Assembly: GCF_024346875.1 (NCBI RefSeq)
Contig: NZ_AP024871.1
Location: 1,860,001 to 1,924,000, forward strand
Length of the DNA stretch: 64,000 nucleotides
DNA from: Vibrio gallicus
GTDB lineage: Bacteria > Pseudomonadota > Gammaproteobacteria > Enterobacterales > Vibrionaceae
Direction: 5' to 3'
In this document: positions 10,595 through 19,797 of the stretch, in pieces
How positions within the stretch are numbered: position 1 is the stretch's first letter
Layout: every line of letters begins with the position of its first letter
Made by a program: the position numbers and the translations under genes
The notes under the pieces: model-generated
The model's database searches: none
What the model saw: the letters and a program-made list of their open reading frames with translations, nothing else
Told to the model about the DNA's origin: nothing

Positions 10595-11127
10595 CCCTCT
10601 TGCTCACCATCTTGCTGTTGCGCTAACCGCTTCAAGGCCTTGTGCTCTTTTCGTCTACGGCGGAAAAATGCCTGTAATTGCTGTTTGCACTCTTGTTCCA
10701 TTAATCCAGACTCAATATCAGCGTAATGAAACGCAGCTGGGCTCTCAAATAAATTAAGGACAGTCCCTGCCGCACCCGCTTTAAGATCTGGTGCACCATA
10801 TACGATCCGCTTTACTCGGCTATGCAATAAGGCACCAGCACACATAGGGCATGGCTCAAGGGTGACATATAGGGTGGTATCCAATAAGCGGTAGTTCTGT
10901 AAGCTACTGCCCGCAGCACGTAGGGTCATTATCTCAGCATGTGCCGTGGCATCATGCAGTCCAATACTCTGATTCCAACCACAGGCAATCTCTTGCCCAT
11001 CCTTAACCAGTACCGCTCCAACTGGCACCTCGCCATGCTCTTCAGCCTCAGCAGCTAACTCTATTGCTCGTCGCATAAACTGATAATCGAGTTCACTAAA
11101 TTGTGTTGATGGGCTATTGCTGTCCAT
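10591..11127 (-). CDS. tadA: tRNA-specific adenosine deaminase
   Basis: TadA deaminates A34 to inosine in tRNA-Arg(ACG). The 178-residue protein shows the zinc/catalytic motifs DATAHAEIM near 68 and EPCPMCAGAL near 95, with a basic C-terminal tail. I use the ATG at 11127 (MDSNSPSTQF), which has AGGA upstream; the earlier in-frame ATG would deepen the overlap with the upstream LysR gene. Even so the two genes overlap by 14 bp. The mltF-tadA neighbourhood is conserved in enterics and vibrios. Confidence 0.95.
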   Translation of the reverse strand: MDSNSPSTQFSELDYQFMRRAIELAAEAEEHGEVPVGAVLVKDGQEIACGWNQSIGLHDATAHAEIMTLRAAGSSLQNYRLLDTTLYVTLEPCPMCAGALLHSRVKRIVYGAPDLKAGAAGTVLNLFESPAAFHYADIESGLMEQECKQQLQAFFRRRRKEHKALKRLAQQQDGEQEG

Positions 11128-12004
11128 ACTTATTCCTAGTAAGTGTATCTGAGAGATAATCAATCAAGGTTCTCACCTTAGACGTCAACATCCGATTTTG
11201 CGGGTATAACGCCCACACCCCTTCTTGCTTCCCTCGGTAGGCCTTTAGCAGTTCAATCAGTTTTCCTGACGCAAGATAGGATTGCACATAATAATCAGGA
11301 AGCTGGACAATACCTAGCCCCTTAATCGCTGCATCAACTAATGCATAACCACTATTACACTGTATTCTACCGTCAACATGAATAAGGCGCTCATTTCCTT
11401 TGTCATCAAAACGCCAGTACTTTACCGACCCACGCAAACATTGATGATGCTTGAGCTCAGACAAGGTGTGTGGTTCACCATGTCTTTCTAGATACTCAGG
11501 GCTACTACACACAAATACATCTCGATTTAACAGCTTTTTCGCCATCATCGTTGAGTCTTGAAGTCGCCCTAAACGAATCGCCAGATCGAAACCATCTTCA
11601 ATCAGATCCATACGCTGATTGGACAATACAAGCTCGAGCTCTACCTGCGGATATTCAAGTAAAAACTGGTGCATCAAAGGGGCAAGTACCTGCTCACCAA
11701 AGGTGACGGGAGCGGTGACTTTGATTCGCCCTTGTGGAGAGGACTGCAATTGGGTTACCGCTAGCTCAGCCATACCTAAGCCTTCAACTAATGGCTTACA
11801 GTGATGGTAATAAGTCGCCCCCGCTTCAGTCAGTGACACCTTGCGCGTGGTACGTAGCAACAGCTTAATCCCCAACCTCTGCTCAAGACTATGCACTCGG
11901 CGACTAATATTTGCCACTGAGGTTGCTAGTTGTTGAGCCGCTCCAGTAAAGCTTTGGTTCTGTGCTACCGCAACAAACTCATTAATACCTTCCCAGTTCG
12001 CCAT
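11114..12004 (-). CDS. LysR-family regulator, probable regulator of frmAB
   Basis: The protein has 296 residues. The N-terminal winged helix (about 5-60: FVAVAQNQSFTGAAQQLATS, then RRVHSLEQRLG) is followed by a LysR substrate domain. The ATG at 12004 is used; the codon one position upstream is TTG. It is divergent from frmA, and two palindromes lie between the two genes, the usual arrangement for a LysR factor controlling its neighbour. The inducer is unknown; formaldehyde or a formaldehyde adduct is a guess from context. The 3' end overlaps tadA by 14 bp. Confidence 0.85.
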   Translation of the reverse strand: MANWEGINEFVAVAQNQSFTGAAQQLATSVANISRRVHSLEQRLGIKLLLRTTRKVSLTEAGATYYHHCKPLVEGLGMAELAVTQLQSSPQGRIKVTAPVTFGEQVLAPLMHQFLLEYPQVELELVLSNQRMDLIEDGFDLAIRLGRLQDSTMMAKKLLNRDVFVCSSPEYLERHGEPHTLSELKHHQCLRGSVKYWRFDDKGNERLIHVDGRIQCNSGYALVDAAIKGLGIVQLPDYYVQSYLASGKLIELLKAYRGKQEGVWALYPQNRMLTSKVRTLIDYLSDTLTRNKYGQQ

Positions 12005-12019
12005 CAATCACAACCTATT

Positions 12020-12054
12020 ATTACATTAATGTAATAGTCTATTTCAAAATAGAC
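12020..12054. promoter_or_regulatory. Two adjacent palindromes between LysR gene and frmA
   Basis: A perfect 16-bp palindrome ATTACATTAATGTAAT (12020-12035) is followed at once by GTCTATTT-CA-AAATAGAC (12037-12054). The pair lies 16-50 bp upstream of the LysR gene and about 105-139 bp upstream of frmA, so it probably includes the LysR binding sites. Confidence 0.55.
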
Positions 12055-12146
12055 CTATTATCATTATTTATAGGAAATATATACTAAGTCTATTAAATGA
12101 AAAGCCGCCAAACTCAACTACCTTTATAGGGGCTTTGGCAAACTAA

Positions 12147-13283
<1,137 letters not shown>

Positions 13284-13295
13284 TTATATCTAAGC

Positions 13296-13327
13296 AAGGA
13301 GGTGTCAGCTAAAGCCTGACGCCTCCT
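13296..13327 (+). terminator. Hairpin/attenuator between frmA and frmB
   Basis: AAGGAGGTGTCAG pairs with CTGACGCCTCCTT (one G-T mismatch), followed by TTTATTT. It could end part of the frmA transcript and so lower frmB expression. Confidence 0.65.
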
Positions 13328-13345
13328 TTTATTTAGGAACGCTTT

Positions 13346-14191
13346 ATGTCACTTGAAAATATCAGCCAGGCAAAAGTCCATGGTGGCTGGCACAAGCAAT
13401 ATACCCATAACTCAGATGTACTCAATTGCGCGATGCGCTTTGCACTTTTTCTTCCCCCTCAGGCCACAACCGACAACCCGGTTCCTGTACTGTATTGGTT
13501 ATCAGGGCTCACCTGTAGTGACGAAAACTTTATGCAAAAAGCAGCGGCATTTGAAGCAGCAGCGCGACTAGGGATTGCCATTGTCGCCCCAGATACCAGC
13601 CCTCGTGGTGAAGAGGTCCCTGATGATCCTGAGTCAGCCTATGATTTTGGACTCGGAGCAGGCTTTTATCTCAACTCCACTCAATCGCCATGGTCTAAGC
13701 ATTATCAGATGTATAGCTACATCGTCGATGAATTGCCAAGCTTGATTGAGCAATATTTCCCAGTATCGGATCTGCGATCCATATCTGGTCATAGTATGGG
13801 AGGGCACGGCGCACTAACCATTGGCCTTAAAAACCAACACCGCTATCGCTCGATCTCCGCTTTTAGCCCTATAACTAATCCCATGGAATGCCCATGGGGG
13901 ATAAAAGCGTTGTCCAATTATCTTGGTGAGGATAAAACGCAGTGGGAGCAATATGACGCCTGCCGCCTACTTGCCAAGCTTGGTTCAAGTTTACCTATCT
14001 TAATTGACCAAGGTGATGCTGACGGATTTATAGAAAAAGAGCTTAAACCCAATCATTTAATTGATGTAGCAGCACAGCACTCATTAGACTTTGAACTGCG
14101 CATGCAAAAAGGCTATGACCACAGCTATTTCTTCATACAGAGTTTTATTAGTGACCACTTGGCCTTTCACGCCAAACACCTAAACCCATGA
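13346..14191 (+). CDS. frmB: S-formylglutathione hydrolase
   Basis: This 281-residue cytosolic alpha/beta-hydrolase of the esterase D family hydrolyses S-formylglutathione to formate and glutathione, the second step of formaldehyde removal. The nucleophile elbow is SGHSMGGHGAL near residue 150. The catalytic Asp is probably in IDQGDADGF and the His in GYDHSYFF. The early motif YWLSGLTCSDENF is typical. AGGAAC lies upstream of the ATG. It forms a unit with frmA. Confidence 0.95.
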   Translation: MSLENISQAKVHGGWHKQYTHNSDVLNCAMRFALFLPPQATTDNPVPVLYWLSGLTCSDENFMQKAAAFEAAARLGIAIVAPDTSPRGEEVPDDPESAYDFGLGAGFYLNSTQSPWSKHYQMYSYIVDELPSLIEQYFPVSDLRSISGHSMGGHGALTIGLKNQHRYRSISAFSPITNPMECPWGIKALSNYLGEDKTQWEQYDACRLLAKLGSSLPILIDQGDADGFIEKELKPNHLIDVAAQHSLDFELRMQKGYDHSYFFIQSFISDHLAFHAKHLNP

Positions 14192-14198
14192 TCAAAAA

Positions 14199-14224
14199 AG
14201 CCCGCAGTTTTAAGGCTGCGGGCT
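14199..14224. terminator. Bidirectional terminator between frmB and abgT-like gene
   Basis: The stem AGCCCGCAG / CTGCGGGCT has A6 on its left, so it makes a strong T-tail for the minus-strand gene and a weaker terminator for frmB. Confidence 0.85.
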
Positions 14225-14241
14225 GTTCTAATTAAGCTAAG

Positions 14242-15801
14242 TTACATGCTATAGGTATAAGGTGCGCTAATTCCTAAAGGAATGCCCAGAGCCCAGTACG
14301 CAAGTAAGAAGATAGTCCAACCAATCAGCATCGCAATTGAGAATGGCATCATTAATGACGCTAGCGTCCCGATACCAGTCGATTTAACGTAGCGCTGGCA
14401 ATAAACCACGACTAATGGGAAGAACACCATTAAGGGTGAAATAATATTAGATACCGAATCACCGACACGATAAGCCGCTTGCGAGAGTTCAGGGGAAATA
14501 CCCACAGCCATCAGCATTGGAACTAGAATAGGACCAATCAATGCCCACTTAGCAGAAGCTGAACCAACCAATAGGTTCACCATCGCAGTCAGCAAAATCA
14601 TACCCACGATTGTCGCTTCACCAGCTAGGTTCATCGCCTTTAGGCCTTCCGCGCCATACAGCGCCAGCATAGTACCTATGTTTGATTGACCAAACGCAAC
14701 TAGGAACTGAGCACAGAAGAACGACATTACCATATATGCACCCATGGTATTCATGGTGTCAGACATAGACTTGATAACATCATTACTGCTCTTAAATTTA
14801 CCTACCACACGACCGTATACGATGCCTGGGATGATAAATAGGATAAAGATCAATGGCACGATTGACTGCATCAATGGTGCAGAGAAGGCGGTCACCTCCC
14901 CTTCCGGAGAGCGCAGAGCTGAGTTCTCAGGCATGATAGCGGCAATAAGTAGACCAATACCCACCACCATAGACCAGCCAGCATATTTAAATGCTTTTGA
15001 CTCTTGAGCTGTCATAGAGCCAAGATCTGGTGCTTCTTCTGCATCTTCATCTACATCGATTGATGCATTAAGGCGCGGTTCAATGATTCGCTCAGTGACA
15101 AACCAGCCAATCGCGACAATCAAGATTGAAGACAAGCCCGTAAAGTAAATATTAGCTAATGGGTTCACCACATATTCAGGGTCTAATACATTAGCTGCTG
15201 TTTGAGTAAAGCCCGCCAGTAGAGGGTCAATTCCTGATGGAACAAAGTTTGCTGAGAAGCCACCAGAAACCCCGGCAAATGCAGCTGCAATACCCGCAAG
15301 AGGATGACGACCAGCAGCGTGGAAGATGATACCACCTAGAGGAATAACCAATACGTAGCCAGCATCTGCTGCGGTATGCGAAACAATAGCCACCAATATC
15401 AGCATTGGCGTTAAAAGCTTAGCTGGGGTAAAAGCCAGCATTTTTTTCAGGCCAGTGGTAATGAAACCAGATGAATCGGCAACACCGACCCCTAACATAG
15501 CCACCAGTACAATGCCCAGTGGTGCAAATCCAGTAAAGGTTGTCACCATGTTGGCTAGGAAACTAGCAAGGGCTTCACCAGTTAATAGGTTTGTAATCTC
15601 AAGCGGTGTGCCTGTACGCGGGTTAATCAGGTCAAAAGAAACATTAGAAAGTAGTGCTGAACTAACCCAAACGATGATCAGTGCCCAGAAGAACAGTATT
15701 GCTGGATCTGGAATTTTGTTGCCCACTTTTTCAATTAAATTCAAAAAGCGGTCCATACCACTCGCTTTCTGAGGAGGCAGGTTGGCTGCGTGATTGCTCA
15801 T
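14242..15801 (-). CDS. AbgT-family transporter
   Basis: This 519-residue inner-membrane protein has many hydrophobic segments and is of the length expected for AbgT (p-aminobenzoyl-glutamate transporter) proteins. Visible family stretches include IPDPAILFFWALIIVW near 30, SHTAADAGYVLVIPL near 140, AAFAGVSGGFSANFVPSG near 170 and VGSASAKWALIGPI near 415. Known members import p-aminobenzoyl-glutamate or export sulfonamides. No abgA or abgB hydrolase gene is adjacent, so the substrate is open. The gene stands alone between a shared terminator and a 248-bp spacer. Confidence 0.9.
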   Translation of the reverse strand: MSNHAANLPPQKASGMDRFLNLIEKVGNKIPDPAILFFWALIIVWVSSALLSNVSFDLINPRTGTPLEITNLLTGEALASFLANMVTTFTGFAPLGIVLVAMLGVGVADSSGFITTGLKKMLAFTPAKLLTPMLILVAIVSHTAADAGYVLVIPLGGIIFHAAGRHPLAGIAAAFAGVSGGFSANFVPSGIDPLLAGFTQTAANVLDPEYVVNPLANIYFTGLSSILIVAIGWFVTERIIEPRLNASIDVDEDAEEAPDLGSMTAQESKAFKYAGWSMVVGIGLLIAAIMPENSALRSPEGEVTAFSAPLMQSIVPLIFILFIIPGIVYGRVVGKFKSSNDVIKSMSDTMNTMGAYMVMSFFCAQFLVAFGQSNIGTMLALYGAEGLKAMNLAGEATIVGMILLTAMVNLLVGSASAKWALIGPILVPMLMAVGISPELSQAAYRVGDSVSNIISPLMVFFPLVVVYCQRYVKSTGIGTLASLMMPFSIAMLIGWTIFLLAYWALGIPLGISAPYTYSM

Positions 15802-15889
15802 AAATAGTACCGTAATTTAAGTATTAGTTGTGTTGATGCGTTAATTGTTATTATTTTTTTAGGAGCGCATCGTACCAAACTTACCTGTG

Positions 15890-15916
15890 CATTTTGGAAT
15901 GTAAGATTCCAAAATG
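15890..15916. repeat. Perfect 11-bp inverted repeat upstream of the AbgT gene
   Basis: CATTTTGGAAT-GTAAG-ATTCCAAAATG lies 88 bp upstream of the AbgT start. The short spacer and perfect arms suit a dimeric repressor site or an RNA hairpin. Confidence 0.6.
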
Positions 15917-16049
15917 TGGGGTGGGATTGCATTTTTATTTATGATTAACACAAGCAAAACAACCACACCAACAGTAGGTCAACTCGTCATTAACAATGAC
16001 GCTACAGCCAAATACCTATCTTTAATACAACTCTCAATCGCAACTCTAT

Positions 16050-16436
16050 TCAATGAAATGCCAATAGTGTATTTACGGTTAAAGATTTAAATTCACCATG
16101 TGGGTTTTCCCATTCAGCTTGTAGTGTTATCTGTGTACCGCTATGACCAAAACTTCCTAAATAATCAGCGCGAGTTAATTCAAAACTCACCCCCTGCATA
16201 GCAGTATTATTTAAGGCAGGGGTTAAAGTAAGCAGCAAGTCTGGGTTTATCTGCATGTGCCGTATAATCTCCAGTCTATTGATTAATGCGCGGCGGATTT
16301 GATTGGATTGACGCTGACTGTGTATTTCACGCTGAGACCATAGCGACAATTCAATGAGATACAATGAACCACCAGACAACAGTGCGACAGCAACCAGTAC
16401 CTCCAACAGTGCTAGCCCTGCAAGCTTAGAGATCAT
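16050..16436 (-). CDS. Type IV minor pilin (PilV-like prepilin)
   Basis: This 128-residue protein starts MISKLAG then LALLEVLVAV, a class III signal with Glu at +5 after the cleavage Gly. It would be processed by the PilD prepilin peptidase and initiate or cap a type IV pilus. I chose 16436; the earlier ATG at 16469 would put 11 more residues before the signal. It overlaps the preceding PilX-like gene by 11 bp and is the last of four tightly packed pilin genes. V. cholerae has a comparable minor-pilin cluster beside dnaJ that serves DNA uptake. Confidence 0.8.
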   Translation of the reverse strand: MISKLAGLALLEVLVAVALLSGGSLYLIELSLWSQREIHSQRQSNQIRRALINRLEIIRHMQINPDLLLTLTPALNNTAMQGVSFELTRADYLGSFGHSGTQITLQAEWENPHGEFKSLTVNTLLAFH

Positions 16437-17256
16437 ACCAACTCCACGCTTGCCAGTGGCGATTAGCATAATAGATTAGCGATTGAGAAAGCTGAGCCAC
16501 CTCTGGGATAAGGGCAACATCATCCAATATAAGCTCACCATCAATGACCACATATCCTGAAAGGGTGATCCCTTGCAACGCAATCTGTCCCTGTAAGCCA
16601 TCGCTAGCCACCCCCTCAAATAGCAAACTGCCTTGGTAATGACCGGCTCCAGAAATAAATACCTCTGTTGCGCTAAACAGCAGAATTTGCGGTTGATAGG
16701 TGGTTACCACTTGCCATTTATCAGCCGTGATCTGGCAGTCTCCCTTAATCCAAATGGAACGATAACCTTGCTCTAACAACAAAGCTAAAGCGCTGCCACA
16801 CTCATCAGCATTGGTGGCTTCAAAAGTCGCCTCTAGCTCCGTTTGCTGTCGGCCAAATACAGACACTATGGCGTTATCGTCAGTCACCAAAGCATGCTCT
16901 GCTAACTCCCCACCTAAATACATAACTTGAGCACGCTTAGCTTCACCGAGTAAAACAGTTAGCCGTACCTGATTTACTGCTATAAATTCGGAGTCAAAAT
17001 CTAGCATAGATTGATAGTGACATGGGCTCGCATCTGGGTAATGTAATGCATAGCAATTTAGTGCGCTATCTAGGGTAAGATTGAGTTGAGTGCGAGACAT
17101 TATTAACTCTTGATGCCACAGCAAGCGCTGTGACACAGTATTAAATTGGTAGATTGAATAAACACCAAGTACCAGCATGAGTGACATCACAATCAGCAAG
17201 GCTCCACCTTGCATATTACGTGGGGTATTACTCAGCACCGTCAGCGCCTCGCGCAC
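16426..17256 (-). CDS. PilX-like minor pilin assembly protein
   Basis: The protein has up to 276 residues, with one N-terminal hydrophobic helix (MQGGALLIVMSLMLVLG) and no Glu at +5. This is typical of PilX/GspK-like members of minor-pilin operons. The start is uncertain: GTG at 17256 overlaps the upstream pilW gene by 29 bp, while ATG at 17214 leaves a 13-bp gap and begins right at the helix. A Cys-rich segment (DSALNCYALHYPDASPCHY) lies near residue 70. The periplasmic part is otherwise unremarkable. Confidence 0.75.
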   Translation of the reverse strand: MREALTVLSNTPRNMQGGALLIVMSLMLVLGVYSIYQFNTVSQRLLWHQELIMSRTQLNLTLDSALNCYALHYPDASPCHYQSMLDFDSEFIAVNQVRLTVLLGEAKRAQVMYLGGELAEHALVTDDNAIVSVFGRQQTELEATFEATNADECGSALALLLEQGYRSIWIKGDCQITADKWQVVTTYQPQILLFSATEVFISGAGHYQGSLLFEGVASDGLQGQIALQGITLSGYVVIDGELILDDVALIPEVAQLSQSLIYYANRHWQAWSWYDL

Positions 17257-17773
17257 TGGCCAGCAAGCTGAATTCCTCTAGCTGTGTATCTCCTTTCAAC
17301 CTCAGGGCATAGTCGATGCTGTACAGCCGGCTAGTGACCTCTGAAACGATAAAGGACTCCACCACAATCAACTTATCGCTCAACATTGAAAACTTAATCG
17401 ATTGTTCACACACCTGGGTAAGTGATATGGGGTTGGCTGACAACCGGTTACAGACCTTAAGCTTATTGTCTTCCTCAAATATCAGTAAACCTTGATATTG
17501 ACACTCTGAGCACTCCCCTAGCTTATAATGTATCGCCAGTTGATTACCCACCACCGATGCCGATTGCGAAACAGCAAAGCCTGCTCTTTTTATTTCAGCG
17601 ACCAGATACTCATTAATCCGATTGGCTTGTATCAACAATTGCGCTTGTTTTAGTTCCGCGACAACCTGCTGATGCAAGGTAATCATTAAACTACTAACGC
17701 TAAGCATGAGTAGCGATGACATTGATAGCGCTACCAACAGCTCTATGAGGCTGTATCCCCTAACATGCCGCAT
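17228..17773 (-). CDS. PilW-like minor pilin
   Basis: This 181-residue prepilin has the signal MRHVRG followed by YSLIELLVALSMSSLLML, with Glu at +5. Four Cys lie in two CxxC-like groups (GECSECQ and KVCNRL, then QVCEQS), which could form disulphides in the exported domain. It overlaps the upstream FimT-like gene by 14 bp and the downstream PilX-like gene. The set suggests a priming complex for a type IVa pilus. Confidence 0.8.
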   Translation of the reverse strand: MRHVRGYSLIELLVALSMSSLLMLSVSSLMITLHQQVVAELKQAQLLIQANRINEYLVAEIKRAGFAVSQSASVVGNQLAIHYKLGECSECQYQGLLIFEEDNKLKVCNRLSANPISLTQVCEQSIKFSMLSDKLIVVESFIVSEVTSRLYSIDYALRLKGDTQLEEFSLLASARGADGAE

Positions 17774-18233
17774 AGCCTAAGCTCTCACTGCCGGTCGAAC
17801 ATATTCTAATTCGACCACTGATCTGATGGTAAATCACCTTAAGTTGCGAGTCAGAACTGCCACCAATTACGATACTCCCATTACCCATAGCAATCCCCTT
17901 CGCGCCATCAAAACGAATGCTGGCATCGGTTGCGGTTAATGTTACATCCTCAAGGGTAATCTGGGTCAACGCTGGCAATGGTGAATTAGAAGCAGATATG
18001 AGAAGGGTGTGTTGTGTGTCTGTCGCTGACTGAATGTGAAGCCACAAAGAGCGGTGCTTGGCATAGGCAAGGTTGCTAGTTGCCAAAATAGTTGAATACA
18101 CTTGCTGAGCGGCAAGTTTGTGTCTCTGCTGCTGGTGATATTCCGCGTAGGATTGTATGCCAACAGCGCAGCTAAGGCTCAACACACACAGCGTAGTAAG
18201 GAGTTCAATCAATGAAAAGCCGCTCATTCGCAT
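17760..18233 (-). CDS. FimT/GspH-like minor pilin
   Basis: This 157-residue prepilin starts MRMSG, then FSLIELLTTLCVLSLSC, with Glu at +5. It is the first gene of the four-gene pilin operon, 157 bp downstream of dnaJ and separated from it by the dnaJ terminator. FimT-like proteins in competence pili bind DNA; the sequence here cannot show whether this one does. The C-terminus ends in a Cys (GYAAC) with another at ICSTG, a usual disulphide arrangement. Confidence 0.8.
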   Translation of the reverse strand: MRMSGFSLIELLTTLCVLSLSCAVGIQSYAEYHQQQRHKLAAQQVYSTILATSNLAYAKHRSLWLHIQSATDTQHTLLISASNSPLPALTQITLEDVTLTATDASIRFDGAKGIAMGNGSIVIGGSSDSQLKVIYHQISGRIRICSTGSESLGYAAC

Positions 18234-18343
18234 CTATCTCAATTCACATTACATCCTCAAAAGGTAATCCGTTCTGGTCGATAGGCAAAAACAGCCCCCA
18301 GGCATGGGAGCTATCTCGAAAAAACGCATGCTAAATTGAGATA

Positions 18344-18370
18344 CAAAAAAGGCCAGCTAAAAGCTGGCCT
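18344..18370 (-). terminator. dnaJ terminator
   Basis: The stem AGGCCAGCT / AGCTGGCCT with a 3-base loop is followed on the minus strand by a run of T. Confidence 0.85.
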
Positions 18371-18390
18371 AGTAAATTGTGGTGCAATGA

Positions 18391-19533
18391 TTAACTGGTT
18401 AGGTCATCAAAGAACTTTTTCACGCCGTTGAAAAAACCTTCCGATTTAGGCTTGTGTTTATTGGCCGCATCGCCACCACAAGAATCTTCAAATTCACGCA
18501 GTAGTTCTTTTTGACGCGAGCTAAGCTTAACCGGTGTTTCAACCACTAATTTAACAATCAAGTCGCCCTGTGGACCGCCGCGAACACCCTTCACACCTTT
18601 ACCACGCATGCGGAACATACGACCAGTTTGGGTTTCTGAAGGGACCTTCAGGCTAACTCGTCCATCAAGAGTCGGAACTTCAACTTCACCACCAAGCGCC
18701 GCCATTGCAAAGCTTACTGGTACTTCACAATACAGGTTGCTACCGTCACGCTCGAAGATGTGGTGATCTTTAACATGTACTTGAACATATAAGTCACCCG
18801 CTGGAGCACCATTTTCTCCAGCTTCACCCTCACCAGACAAACGAATGCGATCACCGGTATCCACGCCTGCTGGGATCTTAACGCTAAGAGATTTAGTCTT
18901 GTGTTTACGACCTTCACCATGACATGCATCGCAAGGATCTTTAATGATTTGACCTTTACCATTACAGGTAGGGCAAGTCTGTTGTACGGCAAAGAAGCCT
19001 TGACGCATCTGAACTTGGCCGTGTCCATGACAAGTACCACAGGTTTGAGCTGAAGAGCCTTTCTTAGCGCCAGTGCCTTCACACACATCACAGCTAACTA
19101 GAGTCGGAACTTCGATTTCCTTGGCGCATCCACGAACCGCTTCTTCTAAAGTCAGTTCCATGTTGTAACGCAGATCTGAACCGCGCTGGGCACGTTGTTG
19201 ACCACCACCACGACGACCGCCGCCGAAGATATCACCAAATACATCACCAAAGATGTCACCGAAATCCGCACCGCCGCCGCCAAAGCCACCGCCGCCCATA
19301 CCGCCTTGCTCAAAGGCTGCATGACCGTGTTGATCATAGGCTGCACGCTTTTGCGAATCAGTTAGGATCTCGTACGCTTCTTTTACTTCTTTAAACTTTC
19401 CAGCTGCTGATTCATCATCAGGGTTTCTATCAGGGTGATACTTCATCGCTAAGCGCTTATATGCTTTCTTAATATCACGCTCTGAAGCATCTCTGCTTAC
19501 ACCCAAGATCTCGTAAAAATCACGTTTAGACAT
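18391..19533 (-). CDS. dnaJ: Chaperone DnaJ (Hsp40)
   Basis: This 380-residue co-chaperone stimulates the DnaK ATPase. It has a J domain (1-70) with HPD in YHPDRNP, a Gly/Phe-rich linker (about 75-115), and four zinc repeats of type CxxCxGxG ([32 protein letters not shown]) at about 145-210, then the C-terminal substrate domains. I start at 19533 ([11 protein letters not shown]); the upstream GTG at 19548 adds five residues not found in the family. It lies downstream of dnaK, 264 bp away across a region with a long inverted repeat. Confidence 0.97.
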   Translation of the reverse strand: MSKRDFYEILGVSRDASERDIKKAYKRLAMKYHPDRNPDDESAAGKFKEVKEAYEILTDSQKRAAYDQHGHAAFEQGGMGGGGFGGGGADFGDIFGDVFGDIFGGGRRGGGQQRAQRGSDLRYNMELTLEEAVRGCAKEIEVPTLVSCDVCEGTGAKKGSSAQTCGTCHGHGQVQMRQGFFAVQQTCPTCNGKGQIIKDPCDACHGEGRKHKTKSLSVKIPAGVDTGDRIRLSGEGEAGENGAPAGDLYVQVHVKDHHIFERDGSNLYCEVPVSFAMAALGGEVEVPTLDGRVSLKVPSETQTGRMFRMRGKGVKGVRGGPQGDLIVKLVVETPVKLSSRQKELLREFEDSCGGDAANKHKPKSEGFFNGVKKFFDDLTS

Positions 19534-19587
19534 GTGTTTCGTCACCAATTTAGTACTGCAAACGGCTTCAACCGCTTGGTGTTTATA

Positions 19588-19634
19588 TCGATATAGATGG
19601 AGGTTCTAGGATCTAAAAGTATCATCTATATCGA
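19588..19634. repeat. Long hairpin in the dnaK-dnaJ interval
   Basis: TCGATATAGATG (19588-19599) pairs perfectly with CATCTATATCGA (19623-19634) around a 23-base loop. There is no T-run, so RNA stability or processing is more likely than termination. Confidence 0.5.
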
Positions 19635-19797
19635 CAGCTGTATTTACAAACAGAAGGGCGTAAAGGTTTCCCCAAACGCCCATAAGCTACTGTCAGAATA
19701 GAAAAATTATTTCTAAACTAGAGCGAGTTGTTCAAAACAAGGTGTCACCTTTACTCAGGTAAACACAGCTTCAAATGACTCGCTATAGCATCGATAA

